A DNA stretch of 64,000 nucleotides from Shewanella aestuarii (GTDB lineage Bacteria > Pseudomonadota > Gammaproteobacteria > Enterobacterales > Shewanellaceae), in contig NZ_BMOT01000003.1 in the NCBI RefSeq assembly GCF_014647215.1, positions 186,001 through 250,000 of the forward strand, given 5' to 3'. The position numbers were made by a program, and so were the translations under genes. Shown here in pieces: positions 30,817-42,128 of this stretch (position 1 is its first letter; each line of letters begins with the position of its first letter). The notes below the pieces were generated by a model. That model saw nothing but the letters and a program-made list of their open reading frames with translations, was not told where the DNA came from and searched no databases.

Positions 30817-33411
30817 TTATAACGCCTTAACCATTTGTTTCAATTGATACAAATATTCTAATGCTTGCTTCGGTGTCAACTCATCCGGATTAATTAAAGC
30901 TAATTTATCCGCTAGTGGTGTGTAATCTATTGATGGCATCGATAATGTCATTTGAGATGGCCTTTTATCATGGCTTTCGTGGTGATCATCACGGCTTTCT
31001 AATTGACGTAATTTTTGCTTTGCTGCACTAATGACATTTTGTGGAACACCGGCAAGGGCTGCCACTTGTAAACCATAACTCTTGCTGGCGGCACCTTCTT
31101 GTACAGCATGCATAAAGGCGATGGTATCTTGGTGTTCGATGGCATCTAGGTGCACATTGATAACCCCATTAATTAATTCAGGTAATTGAGTTAATTCAAA
31201 ATAATGGGTGGCGAACAAGGTTAGCGCATTGACTTTTTGAGCCAGGTTTTCCGCTGCGGACCATGCTAAAGACAGCCCATCATAAGTTGATGTGCCACGG
31301 CCAATTTCATCCATCAACACTAAACTTTGTTTAGTCGCATTATGAAGAATGTTAGCCGTTTCGGTCATTTCAACCATGAAAGTTGAACGACCAGATGCAA
31401 GATCATCTGAAGCACCAATTCGAGTAAATATGCGATCAATATGGCCAATATTGGCACTTTGAGCCGGAACGAAACAACCAATGTGCGCCATCAAAGTGAT
31501 TAATGCAACTTGGCGCATATAGGTCGACTTACCGCCCATGTTAGGGCCTGTAACAATCAACATTTTACGAGCAGGGGATAAGCAAACTGGGTTAGCAATA
31601 AACGGGTTTTGACTAACTCTTTCAACCACAGGGTGTCGACCCGCTTCTATATTAATGCCAATATCGTTGGTCATCGTCGGACAATGATAGCCAAGAGTTT
31701 CGGCCCGTTCAGCAAAGTTACTGATGACATCAAGTTCAGCTGCAGCATTAGCAAATTGTTGTAACTCTTGCAGTTTAGGTAACAACAAATCAAACAACTC
31801 TTCCCATAGTCGTTTCTCTAACGCAAGGGCTTTTCCTTGACTTGATAAGACCTTTTCTTCGTACTCTTTTAATTCTGGAGTAATGTAACGTTCTGTGCCT
31901 TTTAAGGTTTGTCGGCGTTGGTAATGGATGGGGACACGATCTGATTGTAATCGACTGACTTCTATGTAATAACCATGTACTCGATTGTAACCGACTTTAA
32001 GCGTGTTAATACCGGTTTCTTGCTTCTCGCGAAGCTCAAGTTCAACCAGATAGTCACTGGCTCCTTCGCTTAACTTACGCCATTCATCTAGCTCACTATT
32101 GTAGCCATCTTTAATTACGCCACCATCTCTAATCAGAACAGGTGGGTTATCAATGATTGCGCGTTCTAGTAACTCGTGCTCGTTTGGAAACTCGCCTAAC
32201 AGAATGGCTAAATTGATCAAATGAGGTTGCTGGCAAATGTGCAATGTTTGTTTAATCTCAGGCAGCAACGCCATAGCTTGTTTTAAGCGTGCAAAATCAC
32301 GTGGGCGGGCACTTCTTAACGCAAGACGAGCCATAATTCGTTCGATGTCACCTAATGCTTTAAGCTGATCGTGTAGTTGTAGATAAATATCTTGATCAAT
32401 TAATTCATTCACCGCGGTGTGACGTTGGGTGATTTGCTGGCGATCCCTCAACGGCTGATGGATCCAGCGCTGAAGCATACGGCTCCCCATCGGGGTTGCT
32501 GTATTATCTAATACCCATGAAAGGGTGTTTTCTCGGCCACCCGAAAGATTTTGAGTTAGCTCCAAGTTTCTTCTGGTTGCCGCATCTAAAATAATTGAAT
32601 CAGTTTGATTGAAGCGAACAATAGAATTGATATGGGGTAAAGCCGTTTTTTGTGTATCTTTTACGTACTGCATAAGGCAGCCAGCAGCTTGCAAAGCTAA
32701 TCGAGCATCACTGATACCAAATCCATGTAAATCTTTTGTACCAAATTGGTTTAACAATAAATTAATACAGGTGTCGTAATCGAACTCCCATTCAGGTCGG
32801 CGTCGAATACCTTTTAACTGATTAATTAAAAGCATGTCAGTAAAATCTTCACTGTAGAGCAACTCAGCTGGACGGGTACGCTGGATCTCCGCCTCTAAAG
32901 CTTCTCTTGATGCTAATTCCGAAATAACGAAACGACCTGATGAGATATCTAATGTGGCAAAGCCATAGCCAACTTTTCCTTGATAAAGTGCCGCTAATAA
33001 ATTGTCCTGACGCTCTTGTAATAATGCTTCATCGGTTAGAGTGCCAGGCGTAACAATTCTTACAACTTGACGTTCAACAGGGCCTTTTGAGGTTGCGGGA
33101 TCACCAATTTGCTCACAAATAGCAACCGATTGGCCGATCTGTACTAGCTTGGCAAGATAACCTTCGACCGCATGGTAAGGAATGCCTGCCATTGGGATAG
33201 GGTCCCCACCACTTTTCCCACGTGCCGTTAATGAAATCCCGAGCATTTCGGAGGCTTTTTTTGCATCCTCATAAAACAATTCATAAAAGTCGCCCATACG
33301 ATAAAACAACAACATGTCTGAATGAGCCGCTTTCATGGTCAGGTATTGACGCATCATTGGGGTGTGCTTTTCTAAATCAAGGTTATCAAGTGCGGTCATT
33401 GGTAATGTCAT
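30817..33411 (-). CDS. mutS: DNA mismatch repair protein MutS
   Basis: MutS recognises base mismatches and recruits MutL. The mismatch-contacting Phe-X-Glu is in [13 protein letters not shown] near residues 40-50. The ATPase Walker A is [13 protein letters not shown], Walker B is [16 protein letters not shown], and the C-terminal tail has the usual short dimerisation helix. At 864 residues it is full length. The start could be Met1 or Met5 (MTALDNL). It is divergent from recA, with a 314-bp gap. Confidence 0.97.
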   Translation of the reverse strand: MTLPMTALDNLDLEKHTPMMRQYLTMKAAHSDMLLFYRMGDFYELFYEDAKKASEMLGISLTARGKSGGDPIPMAGIPYHAVEGYLAKLVQIGQSVAICEQIGDPATSKGPVERQVVRIVTPGTLTDEALLQERQDNLLAALYQGKVGYGFATLDISSGRFVISELASREALEAEIQRTRPAELLYSEDFTDMLLINQLKGIRRRPEWEFDYDTCINLLLNQFGTKDLHGFGISDARLALQAAGCLMQYVKDTQKTALPHINSIVRFNQTDSIILDAATRRNLELTQNLSGGRENTLSWVLDNTATPMGSRMLQRWIHQPLRDRQQITQRHTAVNELIDQDIYLQLHDQLKALGDIERIMARLALRSARPRDFARLKQAMALLPEIKQTLHICQQPHLINLAILLGEFPNEHELLERAIIDNPPVLIRDGGVIKDGYNSELDEWRKLSEGASDYLVELELREKQETGINTLKVGYNRVHGYYIEVSRLQSDRVPIHYQRRQTLKGTERYITPELKEYEEKVLSSQGKALALEKRLWEELFDLLLPKLQELQQFANAAAELDVISNFAERAETLGYHCPTMTNDIGINIEAGRHPVVERVSQNPFIANPVCLSPARKMLIVTGPNMGGKSTYMRQVALITLMAHIGCFVPAQSANIGHIDRIFTRIGASDDLASGRSTFMVEMTETANILHNATKQSLVLMDEIGRGTSTYDGLSLAWSAAENLAQKVNALTLFATHYFELTQLPELINGVINVHLDAIEHQDTIAFMHAVQEGAASKSYGLQVAALAGVPQNVISAAKQKLRQLESRDDHHESHDKRPSQMTLSMPSIDYTPLADKLALINPDELTPKQALEYLYQLKQMVKAL

Positions 33412-33725
33412 ACTCTTATGTTTACTGGTCGTAATTCATTGAATCTATCTGTGAATTAGCATGCTAGTTTAATGCGGCTAATCTTACCAAAATTTGCCGC
33501 TGATGGAGAAATACAAATACCGAATATCGTCATTAATTTACTAACGATATGATTTTATATATAAATAAAAAAATTTACCCACAGGGCTTGATACTGTATG
33601 ACTATACAGTATACTGAACAACATATTGAGATAGCTGATGTTAAAAATGTCGGTTAACAACACATTTATAAAATGCATATTATCCATTAATTGCCAATGC
33701 AGTTACTGTCTGGAAGGGGTTTAAA
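33412..33725. other. mutS-recA divergent intergenic region
   Basis: The 314 bp hold the recA promoter and LexA box (33588-33615) and an AT-rich stretch on the mutS side. No small gene is seen. The mutS promoter should lie near 33430-33520, but I could not fix it. Confidence 0.6.
33588..33615 (+). promoter_or_regulatory. recA promoter with an embedded LexA box
   Basis: TTGATA (-35, 33588) and TATACT (-10, 33610) flank CTG-N10-CAG (33594-33609), so LexA would cover the promoter spacer. The layout and sequence are almost identical to E. coli recA. Confidence 0.93.
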
Positions 33726-34787
33726 ATGAAAGCTGATCCAAATAAAGAGAAAGCACTTGCCGCAGTGTTAAGTCAAATTGAAAAACAATTCGGTAAAGGT
33801 TCAATCATGAAGTTGGGCGAAGACCGCACAATGGATGTTGAAACTATCTCTACCGGTTCACTTTCATTAGACGTTGCATTAGGTGCTGGTGGATTACCTA
33901 TGGGACGTATTGTTGAAATTTACGGTCCTGAATCATCTGGTAAAACAACTTTAACCTTAGAAGTCATTGCTGCAGCGCAACGTGAAGGTAAAACATGTGC
34001 TTTTATCGATGCAGAGCATGCTTTGGACCCTATTTACGCTAAAAAGCTAGGTGTTGATATTGATAACCTCCTATGTTCACAGCCTGACACAGGTGAACAA
34101 GCATTAGAGATTTGTGATGCGTTAACACGTAGTGGTGCAGTTGATGTGATCATTGTTGACTCGGTTGCTGCATTAACACCTAAAGCTGAAATTGAAGGCG
34201 AAATTGGTGATTCACATATGGGACTAGCCGCTCGTATGATGAGCCAAGCCATGCGTAAACTTGCTGGTAATTTGAAGCAATCTAATACCTTACTTATTTT
34301 TATTAACCAAATTCGTATGAAAATTGGGGTAATGTTTGGTAACCCAGAAACAACCACAGGTGGTAATGCGCTTAAGTTTTATGCTTCAGTTCGTCTTGAT
34401 ATTCGCCGTACCGGTGCGATTAAAGAGGGTGATGAAGTTGTCGGTAACGAAACTCGAGTGAAAGTGGTTAAAAACAAAATTGCAGCACCATTTAAACAGG
34501 CAGAGTTCCAAATTATGTATGGTCAAGGGATAAACCGTACCGGTGAACTGGTAGATTTAGGCGTTGCACATAAGTTAGTGGATAAAGCCGGCGCATGGTA
34601 TAGCTACAAAGGTGACAAAATTGGTCAAGGCCGCGCAAATGCCGGTAAGTATCTTAAAGAAAACCCTGCAGTGGCGCAGGAAATTGAACAAACATTACGT
34701 GCTATGTTGTTAAGCTCTGGTACCGGTGCGAGTTCAGCTTCTGATATTGATGAAAATATCGATTTAGAAACTGGCGAAGTGTTCTAA
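33726..34787 (+). CDS. recA: Recombinase RecA
   Basis: RecA forms filaments on single-stranded DNA, performs strand exchange and stimulates LexA self-cleavage. The Walker A motif GPESSGKT is at residues 67-74. The Walker B segment [15 protein letters not shown], the L1/L2 DNA-binding loops ([32 protein letters not shown]) and an acidic C-terminal tail are all present. At 353 residues it matches E. coli RecA. No recX follows it. Confidence 0.99.
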   Translation: MKADPNKEKALAAVLSQIEKQFGKGSIMKLGEDRTMDVETISTGSLSLDVALGAGGLPMGRIVEIYGPESSGKTTLTLEVIAAAQREGKTCAFIDAEHALDPIYAKKLGVDIDNLLCSQPDTGEQALEICDALTRSGAVDVIIVDSVAALTPKAEIEGEIGDSHMGLAARMMSQAMRKLAGNLKQSNTLLIFINQIRMKIGVMFGNPETTTGGNALKFYASVRLDIRRTGAIKEGDEVVGNETRVKVVKNKIAAPFKQAEFQIMYGQGINRTGELVDLGVAHKLVDKAGAWYSYKGDKIGQGRANAGKYLKENPAVAQEIEQTLRAMLLSSGTGASSASDIDENIDLETGEVF

Positions 34788-35206
34788 ATCCGTCAGTAAT
34801 ATTTATCGCGGCCGCGCATTTTGTGCGCCGCGACTATCCACTCCATCAAATCTACTTAAAGCACTAACCAAGTTTAACTCTCATCTTCTGGATAAAAACT
34901 TAAGTTCATTTTTGACTTTTGACTTTTGACTTTTGACTTTTGACTTTTCAGCTTCTAGCTACATCATCTGTAGCTCAAAAATTGTTGTTAATAAGGCTTG
35001 CTAGTCTTTGGATAAACTTCAATTTAACACTCACTCATTTATGTCAAATAAGCTCAAATCAACCGATAAATATTATCGCTTTTTATGGTTAGCTTAATCC
35101 ATTCTCTCATCTCGCATATTAGAGTAAATTCAGTATATAATACCCACATTTAGTGGCTTGTATTGCAGGCTGACAACTTTTGTATACTCTATTTCAGGAC
35201 AATTCC
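34788..35206. other. recA-alaS gap without recX
   Basis: In relatives this is where recX lies. Here 419 bp are non-coding. They contain a G+C-rich stem-loop at 34807-34832 (no T-tract), the heptamer array at 34910-34944, and AT-rich sequence with a possible -10 (TATAAT, 35136-35141) ahead of alaS. Confidence 0.7.
34910..34944. repeat. Heptanucleotide tandem repeat, five copies
   Basis: TTTTGAC is repeated five times exactly (35 bp), followed by TTTT before the pattern is lost. The array is non-coding. Unit length and perfect copies suggest slippage-prone DNA. Confidence 0.95.
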
Positions 35207-37831
35207 ATGTTTCAGACCACAGCAGAGTTAAGAAGTGCTTTTTTAAAGTATTTTGAAGATAACGGCCATCAGGTAGAAGATAGTAGTTCACTCGTACCAG
35301 CTAATGATCCAACACTGTTATTTACCAATGCGGGTATGAACCAGTTTAAAGATGTGTTCTTAGGCATGGACAAGCGCAGCTATACTCGTGCAACAACCTC
35401 ACAACGCTGTGTTCGCGCCGGTGGTAAGCATAACGACCTCGACAATGTAGGTTATACCGCCCGTCACCATACTTTTTTTGAAATGCTTGGCAACTTCAGC
35501 TTTGGTGATTATTTTAAAGAAGAAGCAATTCGTTTTGCATGGGAATTCTTAACTGTCACCTTAAAACTGCCTACTGAACGTTTATGCGTTACTATTTATG
35601 AAACAGATGACGAAGCATTTGAAATCTGGAATAAAAAGATTGGTGTAGCGGCAGAGAACATTATTCGTATTGGCGATAATAAAGGTGCAGCTTTCGCATC
35701 TGATAACTTCTGGCAAATGGGTGATACCGGTCCATGCGGTCCATGTACTGAAGTTTTTTATGATCACGGCGATCATATCTGGGGTGGTCGTCCTGGTACA
35801 CCTGAAGAAGATGGCGATCGCTTCATTGAGATTTGGAACATCGTCTTTATGCAGTATAACCGTCAAGCTGATGGTGAAATGCAGCCACTGCCAAAACCTT
35901 CTGTCGATACCGGCATGGGGATTGAGCGTATTGCCGCGATCATGCAGGGCGTACATTCAAATTATGAAATTGATATTTTTAAAACCCTGATTGCTAAAAC
36001 GGCCGAAATTATTGGCGTTACCGATTTAGAGAATAAGTCTTTACGCGTTATCGCTGACCATATTCGTTCGTGTGCCTTCCTCATTGCAGATGGGGTTATG
36101 CCATCAAATGAAGGTCGTGGTTACGTTTTACGTCGAATCATTCGCCGTGCAGTTCGTCATGGCAATAAGTTAGGTGCTAATCAATCTTTCTTCTATAAAC
36201 TCGTTCCTACACTGATTTCGGTGATGGGTGATGCGGCAAAAGAGCTTGGTCAAATGCAAGCTATTGTTGAAAAAGCCTTGAAAGCAGAAGAAGAGCAATT
36301 TGCTCGTACGCTTGAGCGCGGACTACAAATTTTAGACTCAGCTTTGAACGAATTAACCACTAAAACTTTAGACGGCGAAACGGCATTTAAGCTATACGAC
36401 ACTTATGGTTTCCCAGTCGATTTAACCGCAGACGTATGTCGTGAGCGTGATATTCAAGTGGATGAAGCTGGTTTTGAAGCGGCAATGGCTCAGCAGCGAA
36501 AGCGTGCACAAGCTGCAGGTAATTTTGGCGCTGACTATAACAGTAACTTGATTATAGATACCGAAACTGCTTTCTGTGGTTACGCTGAGCTTGCTGGAAG
36601 TGCAACAGTAAAAGCACTGTATCTCGATGGTAAAGCGGTTGAACAGTTAACTCAGGGACAAATCGGTGTGGTTGTATTAGACAATACGCCATTTTATGCA
36701 GAATCAGGTGGTCAAGTTGGCGATCAAGGCCAATTAACGGCTGAAGGTGTTGCATTTAAGGTCACTGATACGCAAAAATTTGGTCCTGCAACAGGACATG
36801 AAGGCGAAGTGGTTTCAGGTGACATTAACGTGGGTCAAGTGCTTACTGCTCAAGTTGATAAAAAATTACGTCATCGTACCGAACTTAACCATTCAGTGAC
36901 GCATTTACTGCATGCTGCTTTGCGTCAAGTGTTAGGTGAACACGTGAGTCAGAAAGGGTCGCTAGTTAACCCCGAAAGACTGCGTTTTGATTTCGCGCAT
37001 TTTGAAGCCGTTAAACCCGCTGAATTAAAAGCGGTCGAAGAATTAGTAAACGTGCAAATTCGTCGTAATCATGAGCTTAAAACTGCTGAAATGGCAATTG
37101 ATGAAGCCAAAGAAAAAGGCGCTATGGCGTTATTTGGTGAGAAGTACGATGCACAGGTTCGTGTTGTGACCATGGGCGATTTCTCTATCGAACTGTGTGG
37201 CGGAACGCACGTTGGCCGTACAGGTGATATTGGCTTGTTCAAAATTACCTCTGAAGGTGGTATAGCTGCCGGAGTTCGTCGTATAGAAGCGGTAACTGGC
37301 GCAGCAGCAATGGCCTATATTGCAGAGCAACAGGCTCAAATTGAAGAAGCTGCTTCATTGCTAAAATCTGATAGCGCTTCAGTTATCGCTAAGCTAAAAG
37401 CGCAATTAGATAAAGTGAAGCAGTTAGAAAAAGATTTATCGCAAATGAAAGATAAATTGGCCGCTGCTGCCAGTGCAGATCTCGCTGGTGATGCTATTGA
37501 GATTAATGGCATCAAAGTGCTAGTTAAAAAGCTTGAGGGTGTCGATGCTGGGTCATTACGTGGGTTGCAAGATGAGCTTAAACAAAAGCTAAAATCTGCG
37601 GTCATTGTGCTGGGTATTGCCAGCGAAGGTAAGGTCAATTTAATTGCCGGTGTCAGTAATGATTTAACTAAGCAAATCAAAGCTGGCGAATTAGTGGCTA
37701 TGGTTGCACAGCAAGTGGGTGGTAAAGGCGGTGGACGTCCAGATATGGCCCAAGCTGGCGGTACACAGCCTGAAAATCTGGATGCAGCATTAGCGCTTGT
37801 GCAACCTTGGTTAGAGCAACGTTTAAGCTAA
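35207..37831 (+). CDS. alaS: Alanyl-tRNA synthetase
   Basis: AlaS charges tRNA-Ala and edits Ser/Gly mischarging. The class II catalytic core is N-terminal ([20 protein letters not shown]). The editing domain has [11 protein letters not shown] and the C-terminal zinc-site CGGTH. A DHHA1-type C-terminal domain ends in a Gly-rich [15 protein letters not shown] segment. I chose the ATG at 35207 (MFQTTAELR, 874 residues), which has an AGGA site; an in-frame ATG at 35180 adds nine residues foreign to the family. Confidence 0.96.
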   Translation: MFQTTAELRSAFLKYFEDNGHQVEDSSSLVPANDPTLLFTNAGMNQFKDVFLGMDKRSYTRATTSQRCVRAGGKHNDLDNVGYTARHHTFFEMLGNFSFGDYFKEEAIRFAWEFLTVTLKLPTERLCVTIYETDDEAFEIWNKKIGVAAENIIRIGDNKGAAFASDNFWQMGDTGPCGPCTEVFYDHGDHIWGGRPGTPEEDGDRFIEIWNIVFMQYNRQADGEMQPLPKPSVDTGMGIERIAAIMQGVHSNYEIDIFKTLIAKTAEIIGVTDLENKSLRVIADHIRSCAFLIADGVMPSNEGRGYVLRRIIRRAVRHGNKLGANQSFFYKLVPTLISVMGDAAKELGQMQAIVEKALKAEEEQFARTLERGLQILDSALNELTTKTLDGETAFKLYDTYGFPVDLTADVCRERDIQVDEAGFEAAMAQQRKRAQAAGNFGADYNSNLIIDTETAFCGYAELAGSATVKALYLDGKAVEQLTQGQIGVVVLDNTPFYAESGGQVGDQGQLTAEGVAFKVTDTQKFGPATGHEGEVVSGDINVGQVLTAQVDKKLRHRTELNHSVTHLLHAALRQVLGEHVSQKGSLVNPERLRFDFAHFEAVKPAELKAVEELVNVQIRRNHELKTAEMAIDEAKEKGAMALFGEKYDAQVRVVTMGDFSIELCGGTHVGRTGDIGLFKITSEGGIAAGVRRIEAVTGAAAMAYIAEQQAQIEEAASLLKSDSASVIAKLKAQLDKVKQLEKDLSQMKDKLAAAASADLAGDAIEINGIKVLVKKLEGVDAGSLRGLQDELKQKLKSAVIVLGIASEGKVNLIAGVSNDLTKQIKAGELVAMVAQQVGGKGGGRPDMAQAGGTQPENLDAALALVQPWLEQRLS

Positions 37832-38251
37832 TTGTTAAAATTAATCGACTAACGTAACGCTTGATAAACTTTTGTTGATGATTATTCAAGTCTTAAAGTA
37901 GTTATTATGCTTTAGGGCTTGAGTGTGTTACGCAGTTTTGGCATAGTAAACAAAGTTTTGTTGCTGGTCTGTTTCACAGCGTGTTTTCCTTAGCTTAAGT
38001 TGGACGAATTACTTTTAAGTATTTATCGTGTTTAGCCAGTTTATAAACGACTCGTTACCAAAATCATTTTTGAATGGTGCTGTTAGGTGGCTTTTATTGG
38101 GTCTTAAGCTAATTGTTACTTTTTGAATTGTGTGCAGTTAATCGTCAAGCTTCGTATTTGAAGTTACTATGACTTTTATTAAGTAGACATTATAATAAAC
38201 GCATATTACGGACAAAGCGTGTTATGCAGTGTGAACTAAAGGAGCAACCGA
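37832..38251. other. alaS-csrA gap without lysC
   Basis: 420 bp with no supported gene. In Shewanella relatives, as I recall, an aspartokinase gene (lysC) lies here. I see no remnant of it. The region should contain the csrA promoters, which are unresolved; an AAGGAG site sits just before the csrA ATG. Confidence 0.6.
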
Positions 38252-38446
38252 ATGCTAATTTTGACTCGTCGTGTCGGCGAAACATTGATGATAGGTGATG
38301 AAGTCACTGTCACTGTATTAGGTGTTAAAGGCAACCAAGTGCGTATTGGTGTTAATGCACCCAAAGAAGTATCTGTTCACCGTGAAGAGATCTATCAAAG
38401 AATTCAATCTGAAAAATCAGACTCATCTGAAGGCGGTAATTTCTAA
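38252..38446 (+). CDS. csrA: Carbon storage regulator CsrA
   Basis: CsrA is a dimeric RNA-binding protein that blocks translation by binding GGA motifs in leaders and is titrated by CsrB-type RNAs. The sequence [20 protein letters not shown] with the conserved [11 protein letters not shown] is nearly invariant. The length of 64 residues is typical of gammaproteobacteria. An AAGGAG ribosome site lies upstream. It closes the alaS-csrA group, followed by a terminator and then tRNA genes, as in E. coli. Confidence 0.97.
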   Translation: MLILTRRVGETLMIGDEVTVTVLGVKGNQVRIGVNAPKEVSVHREEIYQRIQSEKSDSSEGGNF

Positions 38447-38477
38447 TCTATTATTGATTGGATTTACCAAAATGATT

Positions 38478-38503
38478 AAGCCAGCATTTGCTGGCTTTTT
38501 TGT
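38478..38503 (+). terminator. Intrinsic terminator after csrA
   Basis: AAGCCAGCA and TGCTGGCTT form a 9-bp stem with a TT loop, followed by a T-run. Confidence 0.9.
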
Positions 38504-38636
38504 TTTTAGATTATACAGTCGCTTTATCAATTATATTTATTCATCAATTAGAACAGAGTTTTCAGGGTTATATGACGTTTAACTCTTCAATGTGATTAAA
38601 AACAGTTCAAATGACAATGGGTTTCCTAAAAAGGGT

Positions 38637-38664
38637 TTGACTTATTTTCGCTAGACAGTAATAT
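38637..38664 (+). promoter_or_regulatory. Stable-RNA promoter for the tRNA cluster
   Basis: TTGACT (38637-38642) and TAATAT (38659-38664) are 16 bp apart. A G+C-rich stretch (GTGCGCC) follows directly, the discriminator type linked to stringent control of tRNA and rRNA genes. It is about 16 bp ahead of the first tRNA-Ser. Confidence 0.75.
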
Positions 38665-38679
38665 GTGCGCCAAGAAAAC

Positions 38680-38771
38680 GGAGAGGTGGCCGAGTGGCCG
38701 AAGGCGCTCCCCTGCTAAGGGAGTATGGGCTTTAACTCCCATCGAGGGTTCGAATCCCTCCTTCTCCGCCA
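38680..38771 (+). tRNA. tRNA-Ser(GCU), copy 1
   Basis: The gene begins with a GGAGAGG acceptor strand, has anticodon GCT in CCCCTGCTAAGGG, a long variable arm (typical of Ser), a GTTCGAAT T-loop and an encoded CCA. It reads AGC/AGU codons. It is identical to copy 2 at 39097. Confidence 0.96.
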
Positions 38772-38790
38772 TTTCTTACTTGATAATATT

Positions 38791-38867
38791 GCGCGTGTAG
38801 CTCAGCTGGATAGAGTACCTGGCTACGAACCAGGCGGTCGGAGGTTCGAATCCTCCCACGCGCACCA
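38791..38867 (+). tRNA. tRNA-Arg(ACG), copy 1
   Basis: A 77-nt gene from GCGCGTG to CACGCGCACCA, with anticodon ACG in CTGGCTACGAACCAG. The A34 would be edited to inosine to read CGU, CGC and CGA. CCA is encoded. The four Arg copies appear identical. Confidence 0.97.
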
Positions 38868-38900
38868 TTATTAATAGATTGATTGATAAAAATGTAAGAT

Positions 38901-38977
38901 GCGCGTGTAGCTCAGCTGGATAGAGTACCTGGCTACGAACCAGGCGGTCGGAGGTTCGAATCCTCCCACGCGCACCA
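38901..38977 (+). tRNA. tRNA-Arg(ACG), copy 2
   Basis: Same sequence as copy 1, separated from it by 33 bp of unrelated AT-rich spacer. CCA is encoded. Confidence 0.97.
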
Positions 38978-39010
38978 TTTTATCATCATATTGTAATATC
39001 CCCCAAATTT

Positions 39011-39087
39011 GCGCGTGTAGCTCAGCTGGATAGAGTACCTGGCTACGAACCAGGCGGTCGGAGGTTCGAATCCTCCCACGCGCACCA
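39011..39087 (+). tRNA. tRNA-Arg(ACG), copy 3
   Basis: Same sequence as copy 1. A 33-bp spacer separates it from copy 2, and a 9-bp spacer precedes the second tRNA-Ser. Confidence 0.97.
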
Positions 39088-39096
39088 TATTTGTGT

Positions 39097-39188
39097 GGAG
39101 AGGTGGCCGAGTGGCCGAAGGCGCTCCCCTGCTAAGGGAGTATGGGCTTTAACTCCCATCGAGGGTTCGAATCCCTCCTTCTCCGCCA
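39097..39188 (+). tRNA. tRNA-Ser(GCU), copy 2
   Basis: Identical to copy 1 over the mature region, with anticodon GCT, long variable arm and encoded CCA. It lies between the third and fourth tRNA-Arg. Confidence 0.96.
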
Positions 39189-39254
39189 TTCATTATCATA
39201 ATGCTTTATTGAAAAAATAGGCTATGATTTGAATGGATTTAAAAGTCAAGACAT

Positions 39255-39331
39255 GCGCGTGTAGCTCAGCTGGATAGAGTACCTGGCTACGAACCAGGCG
39301 GTCGGAGGTTCGAATCCTCCCACGCGCACCA
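39255..39331 (+). tRNA. tRNA-Arg(ACG), copy 4
   Basis: Same sequence as the other Arg copies, last of the cluster, followed immediately by a terminator. Confidence 0.97.
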
Positions 39332-39335
39332 TATT

Positions 39336-39367
39336 AAAAAACCTGCATTTATGCAGGTTTTTTTTTG
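39336..39367 (+). terminator. Intrinsic terminator of the tRNA cluster
   Basis: AAAAAACCTGCAT and ATGCAGGTTTTTT form a 13-bp stem with a TT loop and a T9 run. Confidence 0.93.
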
Positions 39368-40085
39368 CCATTCGCAAGCATCTTATGTTTGTGTCAATAA
39401 AGCTGAATCTTAGCCTCAGCTGATTTGGCCCGATATTTAAACCTTTCTGTTATCTTTGTGCTTTCTTGCCTGCTACTACTTTAGCGATTTGCAGTTCCAG
39501 ATGACAACTCCCTTAAGTAAAACCTCATATATGCGCCTTTTTCGCAGGCTATATCGCTTTCTCTGGTGACTAAACACGCTTTTAGCCTAGTTAATTTTCC
39601 TGTTTGGTCTGAATTTTTAGGTCAATGTAAATTTTTATGCATTTATGTTGCTAATAAGCTGTTTTGCTGTTCAAGCGAGTGGGTTGGTATATTTTGTTTG
39701 GTTAACATTTATGAAACACTTGATGCTGGTTAAGTTTTTTCTTAAACAGGTATGGAATCGATAGTTTATTGGCAATAAAAATGAATAAAAATCATTTGTT
39801 TTGAATTGTGATAACTATTTTTGGTAAGACCATTTTACAAATTAATGGTATTCTTGGTATACATTGTTTATATTTTGTAACGTAAAACTGTCTTTAAAAG
39901 CTTTGCTTCTATATTAGATATCTGAATGTTAAGTAATAAAAAATAACTTTTATTGAATATTTATGCTTTCACCAGCAAAAACTCAATGAAACGACGATTT
40001 AACTTTCTTTTTAGATATCAAACCATTCAGTAATTTTGATCTCGGGGATCTTTTAAAGTTCCTCGTTTAATTTCAGTGAGGAAGT
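39368..40085. other. Long intergenic region upstream of oadG
   Basis: About 720 bp, increasingly AT-rich toward oadG, with no convincing ORF. It should hold the oad promoter. I see a small hairpin (TTAAG/CTTAA, 39730-39745) and an imperfect palindrome near 40040, but no confident regulator site. Confidence 0.5.
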
Positions 40086-40319
40086 ATGACATCGATCAGC
40101 GAACAATTAGTTGATGCACTTGGCATAATGATAATGGGGATGGGTTTAGTATTCATTTTCTTGAGTGTACTTATTGTGGGGATTGGCATTGTCGCGAAAT
40201 TTTGTCCTGCTCCTGTGGTTGCTAAACCGGATGCATTGCCAAGTCCAATAGCCACTAATCGATTAGATCCTAAGTTAGTTGCTGCAATTACTTCAGCTAT
40301 TCACCAATACCGTGCGTAA
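40086..40319 (+). CDS. oadG: Oxaloacetate decarboxylase gamma chain
   Basis: OadG is the small membrane subunit that holds the OadA and OadB parts of the Na+-pumping oxaloacetate decarboxylase together. The 77-residue product has one membrane helix (about residues 12-37, IMIMGMGLVFIFLSVLIVGIGIV), followed by a Pro/Ala-rich linker and a short C-terminal helix (VAAITSAIHQYRA) typical of the family. A GAGGA site precedes the ATG. It begins the oadGAB operon. Confidence 0.93.
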   Translation: MTSISEQLVDALGIMIMGMGLVFIFLSVLIVGIGIVAKFCPAPVVAKPDALPSPIATNRLDPKLVAAITSAIHQYRA

Positions 40320-40340
40320 GTTTTATTTTTGGGAGTTTTT

Positions 40341-42119
40341 ATGAGCAAGCCGTTAGCCTTAACCGATGTCGCCCTGCGCGATGCCCACCAATCTCTACTT
40401 GCAACTCGCTTACGTATTGATGACATGTTACCCATAGCGCCATTACTCGATAAAGTCGGTTACTGGTCTTTAGAGTCATGGGGCGGTGCCACTTTTGATT
40501 CATGTATTCGTTATTTGGGCGAAGATCCATGGGACCGGATCCGTGAGCTAAAAAAAGTCATGCCTAATACCCCACAACAGATGTTGCTTCGTGGCCAGAA
40601 TTTATTAGGCTACCGTCATTATGCCGATGATGTGGTGACTCGTTTTGTTGAGCGAGCGCATACGAATGGCGTAGATGTCTTCCGCATTTTTGATGCAATG
40701 AACGATGTGCGTAACCTCGAAACGGCAGTAAAAGCTGTTAAGAATGTGGGTGGTCATGCACAAGGCACGATTTCTTACACGACTAGTCCAGTGCATACCC
40801 TAGATACCTGGGTGGATATGGCAAAACGCCTTGAAGACATGGGCGCAGATTCATTATGTATCAAAGACATGGCTGGTTTGCTAAAGCCAATGGAAGCGTT
40901 TGAACTTATCAGCCGCTTAAAGTCACAGACCGACTTAATGATTTCAATGCATTGCCATGCGACAACGGGTTTAAGTACCGCAACCTATCAAAAAGCCATT
41001 GAGGCGGGTGTTGATGTGTTAGACACCGCCATATCATCAATGAGCCAAACTTACGGTCACAGTGCAACTGAGACGCTTGTTGCTATGGTTGAGGGCACAG
41101 ATCGCGCCACAAACTACGATATGGTGTTGTTAGAAGAAATAGCCGCCTATTTTCGTGAAGTGCGTAAAAAATATGTTCGCTTTGAAGGCGCGTTAAAGGG
41201 GATCGACTCACGTATTTTACGTGCACAGGTGCCTGGCGGTATGTTAACCAACATGGAAAACCAACTTAAAGAGCAAGGCGCTGCCGATAAAATGGATGCG
41301 GTTCTTGAGGAGATCCCTCGCGTTCGTAAAGATCTAGGCTTTTTACCTTTAGTCACTCCCACATCGCAAATCGTCGGATCGCAATCGGTTATTAATGTGC
41401 TAATGGGCGAGCGTTATAAGTCGATGACCAAGGAAACCGAAGGTGTCTTGAAAGGCGAATATGGTGCAACACCCGCTCCTGTAAATGCAGAATTACAAGC
41501 CAGGGTGCTTAATGGTGCACAGGCAATTACTTGTCGCCCAGCGGATCTCATCGAACCTGAGCTTGATAAGTTACGTGTTGAATTAGCCGATAAAGCGCAA
41601 GAGTTTGGTTTTACACTTGCTGCCGAAACTGATGATGACGTGATGACTTACGCGCTGTTTAACCAAATTGGCCTACAGTTTTTGAAAAATCGTGGCAATC
41701 CTGATGCATTTGAACCAGTACCATCAGCGGATGATTTAGTGGTCAAGGCTGCTGATAAAGGTCCTGAAACTTACACTGTTAATGTTGAAGGCCAAAGTTT
41801 TGTGGTTGAAGTCAGTCAAGGTGGCGATATTACTCAAATAGTGCCGGCTACAGCGTCATCAGCACCTGTCGCCACTCAGCCTGCTGTTGCGTCTTCAGGT
41901 GTGGTGAAATCATCTATGGCGGCACCATTATCAGGCAATATCTTCAAAGTGTTAGTTGCCAATGGTCAAGCCGTTAAAGCTGGCGAAGTGGTTATCATCC
42001 TTGAAGCGATGAAAATGGAAACCGAAGTGAGAGCCAATGAAGATGGCGTGGTCACCAATCTTGCGGTTAAGCAGGGTGACAGCGTGACCGTGGGTTCAAC
42101 ATTACTTGATTTGGCGTAA
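40341..42119 (+). CDS. oadA: Oxaloacetate decarboxylase alpha chain
   Basis: OadA carries the carboxyltransferase that moves CO2 from oxaloacetate to biotin. The carboxyltransferase domain has the [16 protein letters not shown] metal-site motif near the N-terminus and SMHCHATTG, whose His residues are metal ligands. An Ala/Pro/Ser-rich linker (about 500-525) leads to a C-terminal biotin carrier domain with the acceptor Lys in EAMKMET. I chose the ATG at 40341 (592 residues) with a GGGAG site; an in-frame ATG lies at 40329. It is 21 bp after oadG and 9 bp before oadB. Confidence 0.96.
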   Translation: MSKPLALTDVALRDAHQSLLATRLRIDDMLPIAPLLDKVGYWSLESWGGATFDSCIRYLGEDPWDRIRELKKVMPNTPQQMLLRGQNLLGYRHYADDVVTRFVERAHTNGVDVFRIFDAMNDVRNLETAVKAVKNVGGHAQGTISYTTSPVHTLDTWVDMAKRLEDMGADSLCIKDMAGLLKPMEAFELISRLKSQTDLMISMHCHATTGLSTATYQKAIEAGVDVLDTAISSMSQTYGHSATETLVAMVEGTDRATNYDMVLLEEIAAYFREVRKKYVRFEGALKGIDSRILRAQVPGGMLTNMENQLKEQGAADKMDAVLEEIPRVRKDLGFLPLVTPTSQIVGSQSVINVLMGERYKSMTKETEGVLKGEYGATPAPVNAELQARVLNGAQAITCRPADLIEPELDKLRVELADKAQEFGFTLAAETDDDVMTYALFNQIGLQFLKNRGNPDAFEPVPSADDLVVKAADKGPETYTVNVEGQSFVVEVSQGGDITQIVPATASSAPVATQPAVASSGVVKSSMAAPLSGNIFKVLVANGQAVKAGEVVIILEAMKMETEVRANEDGVVTNLAVKQGDSVTVGSTLLDLA

Positions 42120-42128
42120 GAGGGCATT

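Noticed and set aside
34788..35206. A degraded recX
   Set aside because: No frame in the gap has RecX-like residues; the gap is AT-rich with only hairpins and the heptamer array.
38322..38582. 86-codon frame overlapping csrA and its terminator
   Set aside because: It reads through csrA out of frame and through the terminator hairpin; it has no start signal.
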